In this document: piece by piece, positions 1 to 10,709 of the stretch | How the letters are laid out: each line of letters starts with the position of its first letter | Position numbering within the stretch: the stretch's first letter is position 1 | Assembly: GCA_963965975.1 (NCBI GenBank) | Contig: OZ014411.1 | Span: forward strand, 27,266,249 to 27,330,248 | DNA from: Xestospongia bergquistia | Lineage: Eukaryota; Porifera; Demospongiae; Haplosclerida; Petrosiidae | Direction of reading: 5' to 3' | DNA: 64,000 bases | Program-made: the position numbers and the translations under genes | The notes under the pieces: model-generated | Seen by the model: only the letters and a program-made list of their open reading frames with translations | Databases searched by the model: none | Told to the model about the DNA's origin: nothing

Positions 1-556
1 TAGCAATGTAGAGTTCTTCAGTTGGAAAATAAGAGTAACTAGAAATATAATTGTTACCAACACCAACAGCTAAAGGAGGTACACTGCCATTATCACCTTC
101 ACTCCAAAACAAAACTGCTGGATCATCACATACTAGAACTTCATACTCATGTAGTCGATGTTCAATACAACCATATGGTACTGAAGCTATACCAGATGAT
201 GGAATTAAAGCACAAGGAACTTTGCCATGAAACTGTGGACTAGAAACTCGAGCAACATAAGTAGTTTCACCTATAGTAAAAAAAATCTGAGATAGATGTT
301 AAGATTATCCTTGTAATGATGTTTTTAAATTTGTGGAAATAACAGTTTTTAGTTCTTGGTCTTAATTTAATGGACTTTATCACTAATTGCTAATTAAAGT
401 CACTTTTATTCCTATTGCTATTTATATATTTATTAACAACTTAATAATATTGAGTGTCTTTATACCGTTGGTTGTCACGCCTCCAGCCACAGCACCAGGT
501 GGTACGAGGGTTCCTCGACTTGCTTTAACCCAACGAAGAGGACTGGTACTGGACAT
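1..556 (-). CDS. DM9-repeat protein, 5' part (runs off the left edge)
   Basis: Exon 1 is 466-556 (ATG at 556) and exon 2 runs from 270 off the window. Joining them keeps the reading frame and gives an N-terminus with WVKASRGTLVPPGAV, then GETTYVAR, PCALIPSSGIAS and HEYEVLV. These are the repeated signatures of DM9 domains (DUF3421), which in other invertebrates are cytosolic or secreted mannose-binding lectins and pattern-recognition proteins. No signal peptide is visible. The gene is a close paralogue of the one at 1589-2900 and is transcribed away from it, with exon 1 ending at the same codon phase after the GGVTT motif. The 3' end is outside the window. Family identity is clear from the motifs; the lectin role is inferred from the family. 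Confidence 0.8.
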
Positions 557-762
557 TGGCTACTTTTCATAGACCCTCCTACTCAATGATGGGCGTTAAC
601 AATTAGTGTTCGACTTATAAATTATAGAGAGCTCCTAGCAGATGCACTGAGGTACCTATCTAGCACAATAATTCGTGAGTCCACTTCAACTAGCTTTTTA
701 TCTGTTTGAAGTTAGTCTAGCAAGCCTCTATCTATTACATCATTATCATTAAGTTATACATT

Positions 763-1100
763 TAGTCTCGCGTAGCCAGCCCCTCCCTCTCGGGAAGGGT
801 CTGGTCAACTGTTAGTATAGCTCTCGTTCAGAGAACTACCGGAAATCCGGTAGTCAATAAGTGGTGTTAAGAGGTAGGGGGGCAAACACCTACTTTAAAA
901 TTGCTGACTCAACAGAAGTACAATGTACTGAAAAGAACTGCTTGGCATTGTACTTCTGTTGAGTCAGCAATTTAAAAGTAGGTGTTTGCCTCCTACCTCT
1001 TAACACCACTTATTGTCTACCGGATTTCCGGTAGTTCTCTGCTATACTTACAGTTGACCAGACCCTTCCCGAGAGGGAGGGGCTGGCTACGCGAGACTAA
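763..1100. mobile_element. Palindromic MITE / fold-back element
   Basis: Two arms of roughly 150 bp are reverse complements of one another. The left end starts tagtctcgcgtagccagc and the right end closes with gctggctacgcgagacta. The arms share the GGAAATCCGG-type segment and the tgctgactcaacagaagtac segment near the centre. The 8-bp sequence tatacatt lies directly outside both ends (755-762 and 1101-1108), an apparent target-site duplication of the size made by hAT elements. There is no coding capacity. It sits in the roughly 1-kb divergent promoter region between two DM9 genes. Confidence 0.85.
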
Positions 1101-1588
1101 TATACATTAACTTTTAAGAAGCTTGTAGGGAGGTATTTGATTTAGTCTTTAGAGGACATACATAACAGTTAATTATTACCAATATGTGTATCATAAACTT
1201 TGCCCAGGCAAAGTTTTAACATCATATCAAAATTTATAGTACTGTTTAAGTTTTACCAGTAACAAATGGTCACTGTGAAGATGTTCAATTTAACACTGTA
1301 TAGAAACTCCATTACGGCATACTACTGCCATTTCTTCATCTACTTCTAATACACTGAACATTGGACTTTTAATGGTAATTTTATTTTGTACTCATTGATG
1401 CTGTGTCTTGTATCTATCTTTGTCTGTATAAGGCTTTGCACTTAGGTAGTTAGCATTAACTACTAGAGTTATAAACTTGTGATCATAATGGAGTCACTTC
1501 CTGCAAGTAATTGACAGTGAATGCAGCTAAGCTTGGTTTGTATTTAAAGCTATAACTATCAAACAATATATGACTTGATATATTCCAT

Positions 1589-2900
1589 ATGTCAGCTGTT
1601 AAAATGAGTAGTTCTGCTCTTCAGTGGGTCAAGGCAACAAACGGAAATGTGCCACCTCATGCTGTACCTGGAGGTGTGACAACACAAGGTACAAATATTA
1701 AAGTATAAATATAATGTTAATTGTGATAGCTACTTGGTATTCTTATTGGTAGGTGAGACCACGTATGTTGCTCGTACAACTATCCTATTGTTTGAAGGCA
1801 AACTTCCATGTATTGTTATTCCATCCACTGGTATAGCCTCACTAGCATACAATGGCATTGAATATAAAGTAACTGAATATGAAGTACTTGTTTGCCTTGA
1901 TCCAGAAATTCTTTTTTGGGTACAAAGCTTCTGTAGCAGTTTGCCTCCATTAGCTGTTGGAGTTGGTAATGCACATTATTATCGATGTAATGGTGAAGAA
2001 ATGTATGTTGCTAGAACATGTAGTGGGTCCTTTAAAAATATAAAAGGTTCCATGACCAATGCAAGAAAGAAAGTTACCAAGTCAGAGTCTCTCATGTGTT
2101 CTTTGGTTGGAAGGCTCCATTCTCATTATCGTGGTTTGTATGTACCATATGAAGGCAAAGAATATATTTTCAAAACCTATGAGGTACTTTGTGCATATAT
2201 ACCACCTCCAACAGTGCATTCTTGTCCTAATGAATGGACATGGATAAAGGTATTAAATGGAGAGATTCCTGAAGGTGCTTTAGCTGGAGGTACCACAGCT
2301 AGTGGAGAAGTCACCTATGTTGCTAGAGCTCAACATATACGGGACAATTTAAGGTTATGTGGTCAGTTTATACCATCCGAAAGAAAATGTCTGGTTTGTT
2401 TGGGTGGTAAAGCACACATGAAGAATACATTTGAGGTACTTGTAGTAGATGACAAGGATGGATTTGTATGGGAGCTAGCATCAAATGGTGATCTGCCAAA
2501 AGATGCTGTTCTTAGTCAACTAAAACATTTCCATCCACTGGAAGGTGTTGGACGTACTATTACATATTCAGATATCAGCGTAGGATTTACAGCAGACATG
2601 AGAAGACTACCTCTTCCATGCAAAGGGTCAAATGCCAATATACAATTAATTGGCCGAGTATCAGTTGGTAGATGGGTCATGTATGCTCCCTATGAAGGAT
2701 TGGAGTACATATATCGTGAATATGAGGCATTTCGAGCTTTATCTTCTCCTAATACATTGAAGGAGTTATGTCAATATGTTATACTAGCTAGTACAAATGC
2801 TGTTCCTGATCGTATCTCTAGTCTACCTCTACCTGAGGGACTTAAAATGTTCTGTCAATTGAGAGAAGATGAGTGGAATAATTGTACCAAATTGAATTGA
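1589..2900 (+). CDS. DM9-repeat (DUF3421) protein, 415 aa
   Basis: Exon 1 is 1589-1688 and exon 2 is 1753-2900; the 64-nt intron has GT..AG ends and the junction restores GGVTTQGETTYVAR. The protein holds about four tandem DM9 units, each with a W-K-x-x-x-G-x-(L/V/I)-P start, a G-E-x-x-YVAR core and a closing YEVL motif: residues roughly 13-85, 86-175, 195-265 and 270-350. The last unit is degenerate. No signal peptide or membrane segment is seen. Known DM9 proteins bind mannose and coat microbes, so an innate-immune lectin role is plausible but inferred. It is divergent from a paralogue at 1-556. The start was chosen because an identical exon-1 layout occurs in that paralogue. Confidence 0.85.
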
Positions 2901-3746
2901 TTGCAACAATTTGATTAAATTGTAATAGGACTTATAATATTTTCATTATATTTAGTAATAATAATTATTATATATTGTATTATTATTATTTTCTGAGAGT
3001 CCACTTTTATTCAAGATTAACATCATTACAACATAAAGTGATTTATTTATTTCATCTTAAGTGATGACCTTATACCATAGTGTGTAGGTAATAGCCACGA
3101 TGCCTTTTATTATCCAGCGCATCCATTATATATACTGAACATACAATACTTTCTTTACACACCAATAATGATGAGATAGAAAACAAATAATTTCCAGGGA
3201 TTATAAAATATTAAATGACTAAAACTAATATGTATGATTTAGTAAAATACTAATTACATAATTAAATAAAGCACATTCATCTTATATTTTCTTTCTGCTT
3301 CAGATGAACCAAAACAGTACTTGCACTATTAACAAGAATTTAAGGCTATAAGCATGCACTAAATTTACGAGGGCATTGACCTTCTCACAGGAACTACCTT
3401 CAAGCTATTACATTGCACTTGTATTCAAGCAATCATTATGATTAGATCCCATCATTAAGGACATCACTGTACTAATGTTTACAACATAATTATATATATA
3501 TATATATGAGCCTAACTTAACAATGTCGGATACAAAATTGTGGATATAGTAGAAAATTATGTTCATTAAAACAGTCTGTGTAAAAATGTTTGTAAAACAT
3601 AGAGGATTTAATATGCATTGACTTATCTACAATAGTGGAGTCTCCTACTTAAACGTCACTTGAAAGACTACACGAATACACTCAAATATAATGAATAATT
3701 CATTACAGACCCTTAATTCTTGGGGACACACCCCTTATGAAGAGAC
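2901..3746. other. Intergenic, no gene seen
   Basis: AT-rich sequence downstream of the DM9 gene, with a short (TA)n run near 3491-3506. I see no coding exon or repeat structure. Confidence 0.6.
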
Positions 3747-3968
3747 ATGGCTATTCGATGGGGCATATTAGGTGCTGGTCTGATATCCCACGACTTTGTC
3801 CTTGGTTTGAATACACTACCGGAAACAGATCATAAAATTGTTGCAGTAGGTGCAAGATCTTCATCATCAGCTGAGGCATTTGCTACCAAACATGCTATCT
3901 TACGCCACTATGGATCCTATGATGATCTTTTATCAGATAAAGACATTGATATAATACCTATATCCTAG
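3747..3968 (+). pseudogene. Truncated trans-1,2-dihydrodiol dehydrogenase (Gfo/Idh/MocA) fragment
   Basis: The reading frame begins MAIRWGILGAGLISHDF and continues with a Rossmann GxGxxS/A-type nucleotide-binding start, then VAVGAR and YGSYDDLLSDKDIDII. This is the N-terminal 65-70 residues of dimeric dihydrodiol dehydrogenase (DHDH), whose full length is about 330 aa. Where homologues continue with Y-I-G-x-x-x-x-H, this copy runs into PIS and a stop at 3966. No GT splice donor lies at the break and no downstream exons are visible in the window. It is best read as a partial duplicate or a gene broken off here. If expressed, it would lack the catalytic half. Confidence 0.65.
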
Positions 3969-4700
3969 CCCCCAACCCTTAAACATTAGAACCTAAATTA
4001 TTAATTTACTAAATTAGTCAAGCCAGCCCCATAATCACAGCCTCACATTTATTACTGAATACTTTAACTCTTTAAGCTAATACCATTACATAATAATAAT
4101 AATAATATCATTACAAAGAACATGAAATTGTCATATGTGGCAAGACAAAAAGAAAATCATATAACTAATTCAAGAATAAGTACTAACCAATAACCAGTCA
4201 ACAATGTAATTAATTGTCTTTCTATATGCTGACTATAACTGCATTGACTGGTAACAAACTTCTTAGACACACATTCATGCACCCATATCAATAAGTTCAT
4301 TACATCATGTTATATCATTCTACACTATAGCCTTGCATTGATAATGCATTATTTGATCAACCTCACATTCATTCTTGTAACAGACATATGGATGGGGTCA
4401 ATATGTACACCAAATATGTCATGTATTATCATTACAAGACACATTGGCTAGCTGATAATCATTTGTTGATACATTCTATATAGAGATACATAACAGAACA
4501 TTTATAATATATATATTATTTTATCTGTTTATCTTTGTTTATAGTTACAAGACACATTGACTACTAGCTGATACTATATATTTTACTCTTCATTCAATGA
4601 TAGGTTGAGAACAATTCATTTCATTAATAGAGAAATTGTTCCTTTTGTACTCTAAAGAGAAGAGAATAAAGAAAATCCAAAAGTAACTTTACTCTTGTAG
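3969..4700. other. Intergenic, no gene seen
   Basis: AT-rich DNA between the DHDH fragment and the left edge of the profilin segmental duplication. Nothing codes here that I can support. Confidence 0.5.
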
Positions 4701-5372
4701 TGGACAGAAAACATCTGTATTGCCTCTACACGAGTGCACGCACACACACATGTATGTCAACTAATTTAGAAAGCAACATTAACAAGCTAACTATTAACAT
4801 CTGCTCAGGTTGACATGACCTTTGAAATCTGTTAGAGCTTCATCATTTCAATAGAAGACAATAAAAAGTAATCAGACTCTATAATAACTACTTCACTGCA
4901 CTTTTTATACTCACTTCCTATAACTAAATTTACTGGCTTGATTGCGGCACTCACTGTGGTCAGTGTGGTGATAAGTTGACTTAATTCATTGATATAGTCA
5001 CACTCATTTGATAAGAATCATGAAAATGACCAACTCAGCAGGAATACCACTTACCTTATAACACCATTGTATGTATAATATATTATGTAGCTGTTAACTA
5101 ACTTGCACATCCATTCAACCAAACCTATCCTCCAAATAGTAATTATGTGCTAACAAGCTGTGATAGACACTCCCTTACCATCCTTTATAATATCATTGTT
5201 AGGTATGAGCATGACTTCAAAATAATGTAGCAATGAGAATGGAATCATTAGTAATAACATAAGATTACACAGTCTTGTAAATAAATGTAATAGTTTTTAT
5301 TCATTTGCATCAGGTATGATTATAAGTGAATCAAATAATAATACAACATTGTTGAAACTTTAATTTTTATAA

Positions 5373-5839
5373 TTATATATTCAGGGTGGACAAATATTCA
5401 GCTATAGTATCGACAGCTTTATTACAATTGCCAGCCTGTGAACCTTCAGGGCAATGTGCAATAACAATGGCTGTCTTTGATGCCTGAAGCGTGAGAGAAC
5501 CACAGTCTTTACGCTTTGCATAGACTACTTCCTTATCTTCCTCACGTAGAAATTGAAATTTTATCCCTTCTAATACAATTCCACTTGTCATGAAAGAGGC
5601 AAAGTCTTTACTTTTGAAACATTTAGCAATCTCACTTCTTTCTTGATCTGAAGGCTATACAAAATATTATCAATATTTATTTAAGAGTTAGATTTCACCT
5701 TTATTTTATTGCCACCGCTATTAGTAGTCCACTGACCTCCTCCATCAAGTCCTATAATACAAGCTTTATCGACATGTACTGCGCCTTGTGCATCTTTGCT
5801 TTGAGCAATTAAGTTGTCAATATAAGAGTCCCAAGACAT
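5373..5839 (-). CDS. Profilin, 140 aa
   Basis: Exon 1 is 5699-5839 and exon 2 is 5373-5654, separated by a 44-nt GT..AG intron between complete codons. The product starts MSWDSYIDNLIAQ, the conserved N-terminal helix that forms half of the poly-proline groove. It continues with AACIIGLDGGG-like and QWTTN segments, and ends with CNKAVDTIAEYL, the C-terminal helix. Length equals that of typical profilins. Profilin binds G-actin and proline-rich formins/Ena-VASP proteins and controls actin polymerisation in the cytosol. A second copy lies at 15585-16048. It differs mainly by one extra codon here (KRKDCGS versus KGKCGS) and a few conservative changes. A palindromic CCACGCCC element lies about 70 nt upstream of the ATG. 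Confidence 0.93.
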
Positions 5840-5904
5840 ACTTCATAAATCAGCTGCAGTAACTTATAAATGGAGAAACCAAGTAGACTAAGTATTATTT
5901 AGAG

Positions 5905-5932
5905 CCACGCCCAGCTAATATACTGGGCGTGG
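5905..5932 (-). promoter_or_regulatory. Palindromic KLF/Sp1-like element upstream of profilin copy 1
   Basis: The sequence ccacgcccag, eight bases, ctgggcgtgg forms a perfect 10-bp inverted repeat 66-93 nt upstream of the profilin start. Each half contains CCACGCCC, the consensus of KLF/Sp1 factors. It is preserved unchanged in the second profilin copy. A TATATAAAA-like run adjoins it. Promoter role is inferred from position and conservation. Confidence 0.55.
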
Positions 5933-7583
5933 TATATAAAAATATATGAAATTGCTCGTAGGAAAAGAATTACTGACTTTTTTTAAGTTCAGAGTGCCTA
6001 AATTAAAAAAAAAGATCAATAGTTTTAGTCAGTATAGCCACTTCTTTCTTAACAACAATGGAATTTAAGTGACCAATTTGAAATGTCATATTTAGCACTG
6101 TAAAATGCTGCAAAAGGAAATTCCTACTAACTTCTGAATTCACACTTTTAAATGATAGTAAGCACTTTCTATGTAATACCAATGAAACATATGTATAACC
6201 AAAAATCTCCTTACAACAAGGAACTGGTCTGTCCTTATTTTATATAACTATAGTTATAGTTCACTTGAAGTGTATTTATTATTTAGATGATCTACTAGAT
6301 ACCAATAAATTAAAGTAAATATAAAACAGTCAATATCATTGCAGTGTTATAACTAGGAGGCACAGGTAGAACAGAAAAAAATTATATAGTTTCCTGTTCC
6401 ATATCCTCATAGTAGTCAGTATCTCTAGTCAGTATCCCTTGGGCCAAATATTTGCTGCTTCTGCATGTATCCGTTCATTGGATTACTACAGCATGTGCAT
6501 TGTGATTAAATAGCAGGGTAATGAATTTAGCAAACACATATATAGCAATATCAAATACTTGATTGCATTTAGTTGTGAAGTTAACAGTTGTGGTTGATAT
6601 TGTATAGGATTGTACTGTTTGTACAGGTTAATTGTATTTATTGAATTGGTGGTTTAGTTGTTTTAACTATATCAGTTATACTGGTTATGTTAATAGTATT
6701 GGTTGAATGAGAAAACAACCCAAATGTGGCTATTATGCCAATCCCAAAAAGACTTGGTTCATTGTGAAGCTTGTATACTTTTATATAGTTATCAAGATTT
6801 TAAACTTCGGCAGCAATAGGAAGTAAATGCTTCATTGATGAGCACATGAAAAGGAAGTCACACAATAGGTGGATAAATTTCATTCAAACCATCTGAAACA
6901 TATTAATTTGAGGATGCATGCCATCAGAATGCCAGGACAATCAGCTATCACTGAGCTAGTGAGCTAGAAGAGTGCTTTTTCACTCCCTGCACATTTAGAT
7001 AATTTTAACATACTTAATTAACCCAACTACAATCTCCTCTTGAGACTATTCCACCTCCTAAAGATTATAGCACCATTTGTCAACAATTGGACATCTTGAA
7101 TATCATATAGAAATAGAACAGAGGGACCAAATACACTTTTCAAATCAATGTTTGATTCTCCTTACTAATGTTAATGATTCTTTAATTCTATAAGTGCTTA
7201 TGATATGAAAACACATCAGTAAGCAACGAAATTAAACATCTCACTGCAGTCAATAATTTAATAAGATTTGACTTTTTTTCTTATTTATGAAACAACAATA
7301 ATCTTTATAAGACCAATGTTTTTAACAGTCATATTGACATGAGATTGAAATGTCCTATATAAGCATGTCCAGTCATGTCATCAAGGCTGCGCATGAGTAT
7401 ACAAAACTTATTTTTGTAAATAGTTCACTACAAATCTAAAAAAGGTCAAAACTAAACAATCTATTGAATAAAAACTCAAAATAACATCTCAACTAAAAAA
7501 ATTAATCAAAACTAAACTAATACAAATGTCATTTTAAAAGTTAAAGTTATAGCAATGTTTCAATGAACTTCAGTGTTTGCTCT

Positions 7584-8529
7584 TCAGCGAATGTATATTT
7601 CAATAAAATCTATTAGTACTGCTTCATCACCATAGCCTTGATCATCACACAACCTCAGGTCAATGTCATCTTTAATTGTACTACCAAGTCCTCGATAGAA
7701 CCAGGGCTGTTTTGTATTATTACAACAAGGAGCTTCAGAACCCGGACAATCTTTTCCATCCCAGAGAACATCATTACCTGCTTCACAGTAGTAGTCATTG
7801 CCCACAAAGGAAGGAGGTGGAGGGTTACTACTTGTAGAGGGTGTTTCGCAGGGACAACGACCAGGATTGCCAGCATGACCAGCAGCATAAGTCCAGATAT
7901 GGTGACGAGGGCTATTACCATATGTTATAGAAACACCATCAACATAATATGTATCAATACGTTCTAGATTACTGCTATATCTATAAAACCCATCAGGACT
8001 CTTATATTGATATCCTCGAATCCGGCCACAAATTTTGCAATATTTCACTCCTAGAGAAGAGAAAGTGGTTGAGGCACAACCACCACTATATAAAGAAGAA
8101 GTTGATCGAACACACAATGGATGATCAATATTATTATATATGTGTTTTGTCAGTCCAGTAGGACAGGTAGCATTGGACTCAGTCATATCAAGATAACCCA
8201 CTCTAGTCCAACCACCTTCATCATCACAGTTGCAACCCTTCATATCACAGAAGACCTAAATATGTATTGTACTGTAAACATGGGGATATTTATGTACAGT
8301 TCTATCTTACCCAATGTTGAGTTTTTCCATCTGGATATATTGGATAACGACAACTTTTTCTTATACCCAAATCATACCAGTCCTGACAGCTTTTAGGTAC
8401 ATTACAATCTATTAATACAGGATTATTGATAATATATATTGATTTCATACCTTCACACTCTCCATTGACAGTAATGATAATAGTAGCTACTACAGCACAC
8501 AGGAAAAATACTGTGTTATAGTTCATCAT
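7584..8529 (-). CDS. Secreted cysteine-rich fibrinogen-like family, copy A, 282 aa
   Basis: Exons: 8451-8529, 8311-8408 and 7584-8255, with introns of 42 and 55 nt. A hydrophobic signal peptide (about residues 1-23, ending TVNG) leads into a CNVPKSCQDWYDLGIRKSC segment, then YPIYPDGKT..WVFCDM and GGWTRVGYL. That layout resembles the start of a fibrinogen-related domain. The C-terminal part has PRHHIWTYAAG, a Pro-rich NPPPPSF linker, a DVLWDGKDCPGSEAPCC motif and a terminal IDFIEIYIR. About 20 cysteines suggest an extracellular disulfide-rich fold. I recognise this as a family of uncharacterised secreted proteins common in sponges and cnidarians; its function is unknown to me. Three further members (B, C, D) lie on the opposite strand. 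If the 42-nt first intron is retained the frame stays open and adds 14 residues. Confidence 0.8.
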
Positions 8530-8675
8530 AGTGACTGTTTCAATTGAGATATAGGACTAGTATAATTGTTACAGTGATAGGGAGAGGTTTATTGGACAAT
8601 TTCAACGAGAAGATAACGAGCTTATACACAAATTGTAGAGGAAGCCAAAAAATACAAGGTATGTCAGTAAATCTT

Positions 8676-8684
8676 TTTTTAATA
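8676..8684 (-). promoter_or_regulatory. Degenerate TATA box of copy A
   Basis: On the minus strand the TATAAAAA box shared by copies B, C and D reads TATTAAAAA here, about 150 nt upstream of the ATG and within the same ctgctatact..gatttactgacat context. Promoter role is inferred by alignment with the paralogues. Confidence 0.4.
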
Positions 8685-9629
8685 GTATAGCAGGAAGCCC
8701 TTAACATTATTGTGGTCTCAAAAGTGTTTTTGATGTGGAGAAGAGTTGACCTGTAGTTTATACAATAAAGAAATATACAACTCAGCATATCCTGTTTATT
8801 TATAGTAATTTTCATTACATGTAAAAGTTCTAGAATGCCCTTGAAGGGATGTGGTAGTCTTTTGGCTATGGTACTATGTTCTCTCTCCACATCCTAACCA
8901 CAACCCTGACAATATAAACAACATTATTTAACAATGGGTAATTTGCTCACATAGGTTTAACATGCCATAGTAGGTTGTTATGGATATTATAGAATTGATT
9001 TTTATGTAGACTAAGTTGTTATAATGTTATATGTTAAAGGTAGACACTACTGACAGTTCTAAGGTACATACTTCACTTCATATATACCTTCACTGCACAT
9101 CAGTAATGACATCAGTTGTAAGTAGCTACTACAAGGCACAAAGAAAAACAATTAAAGTATTTATAATTCATAGTTTACTTTATTGTTAAATTATCTATAA
9201 AATACTAAAAGTATATTCAAGACAATATTACAGTGTAATTGCCTTTCACACTGATAAGTCTTGCTCCTCTTTAAAACTTTCTGTAGTTCTCATTTTCTGT
9301 TTTGAATGTTGTGCTATCTCTTATACCAAATCAATAACACTATATAATGATCATATAATCTTGTTTCAACTTTGAAATTTGTTTGATATTATACTCTATA
9401 AGTCATAAGTCAGATAATGTGATTATTGAAGATATTGTGTGAGCAAATTGCACAGTTGGTCCATTGCTAACTGATGATATAAGTATGACTAATGATATCA
9501 TTAAATGTGTAAGATGGTGTGTATGGTTTAGTAGTTGTATATACAATGATCATGTGTTAGGTACCTATGACATTACTGGACTGCCTACACTGACTTCATT
9601 ATTCACAGATTTATGAACTGATACATATT

Positions 9630-9703
9630 CTCTCCATTGACAGTAATGATAATAGTAGCTACTATACAGCACACAGGAGGAGTACTATGTTATAGTTCAT
9701 CAT
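9630..9703 (-). pseudogene. Orphan signal-peptide exon, A-D family
   Basis: On the minus strand this fragment has the ATGATGAACTATAAC start and the VATIIITVNGE signal-peptide coding sequence of the A-D family. An extra TA in the middle shifts the frame, and the sequence ends just after the signal peptide. It is preceded by the family's promoter block. A dead partial duplicate. Confidence 0.7.
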
Positions 9704-9916
9704 AGTGACTGTTTCGATTGAGATACAAGTTATATAGTGACAAGTTATATAGACTAGTAGTATAGTGATAGGGACTTTTTATAGTATAGCAGGAAGCCTA
9801 TCAAATTTTTGTTGTCCCAAATGTGTTTTCAATATAGACAAGTGTTGACCTGTAGTTTTTACAATAAAAAACTATACAACTCAACATATTCTATTTATTT
9901 ATAGTGTAGATTAGTA

Positions 9917-10037
9917 GATCAATTAATACAGGATTATTGATAATATATATTAATCTCATACCTTTACACTCTCCATTGACAGTAATGAAAATAGTAGCTA
10001 CTACAGCACACAGGATAAATACTATGTTATAGTTCAT
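9917..10037 (-). pseudogene. Orphan exon 1 plus first intron, A-D family
   Basis: ATG at 10037 opens an undamaged signal-peptide exon (MNYNIVFILCAVVATIFITV, then NGECK), followed by the family's 42-nt first intron. Homology stops just before the second exon. The family promoter block lies upstream. It could still be transcribed but has no cysteine-rich domain to attach to. Confidence 0.7.
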
Positions 10038-10709
10038 GATAGTGACTGTTTCAATTGAGATACAAGTTATATAGGACTAGTATAACTGTTACAGTGATAG
10101 GGAGAGGTTTATTGGACAATTTGAAAGACAAAATAATGAGCTATAAAAAGCTAAATGTATATTCAAGACAATATTATAGTGTAATTGCCTTTCACACTGA
10201 TAAGTCTTGCTCCTCTTTAAAACTTTCTGTAGTTCTCATTTTCTGTTTTGAATGTTGTGCTATTTCATATCAAATCAATAACACTATATAATGATTATAT
10301 AATCAATCTTGTTTAAACTATGATTTTGTTTGAGATTATACTCTACAACTCATAAGTCAGATAATGTGATTATTGAAGATATTGTGTGACCAAATTGCAC
10401 TGTTTGATCTATTGCTAACTGATGATAAAAGTATGACTAATGTTATCATTACACTGTTAAAAATGGGGTGTAAATATCGTATACCAGAGTGTAACTTATT
10501 CTTGGTTTAGGGGTGTAAATCTACCTTAGGGTGTAAAGTACAGCAGTTAGGTGTAAAACACATGCATTCACCATAACAATTGGTCAATGATGATATGATT
10601 TACTCTGCCTTTTACTTTTCTAACTCATAAATCTTAATTATCATAAATTATTATTAATAATTTATTATTAATTCATTTATTAAAATTAATTATTATTAAT
10701 TTATTAAAA

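Larger units (their letters stand above)
4701..7131. repeat. Segmental duplication, copy 1 (contains profilin)
   Basis: From tggacagaaaacatctg at 4701 to agagggaccaaat near 7131 the sequence matches 13964-17450 in the same orientation at high identity, including intergenic DNA. Small indels separate the copies. A block of about 0.94 kb present in copy 2 (14188-15133) is absent here. Beyond profilin, the rest of the unit is non-coding. Confidence 0.85.
8530..10451. repeat. Tandemly repeated, truncated upstream flanks of copy A
   Basis: This stretch reads, on the minus strand, as repeated pieces of the promoter region of the A-D family. Blocks such as cagttatactagtcctata and the ctttaaagaggagcaagac segment recur here and upstream of B, C and D. 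Two orphan first exons are embedded (9630-9703 and 9917-10037), plus a weaker remnant near 9100-9160. The block from about 9400 to 9600 is repeated at 10330-10450 plus 13875-13960 and, inverted, at 18950-19140. The transposon at 10452 interrupts one of these copies. Confidence 0.7.

Noticed and set aside
2059..2247. Frame-shifted open frame inside the DM9 gene
   Set aside because: Overlaps the DM9 coding exon in another frame without its own support.
7638..8396. Antisense open frames over gene copy A (and the equivalents over B, C and D)
   Set aside because: They are reverse-frame shadows of the conserved coding exons; their products show no independent features and recur only because the genes are duplicated.
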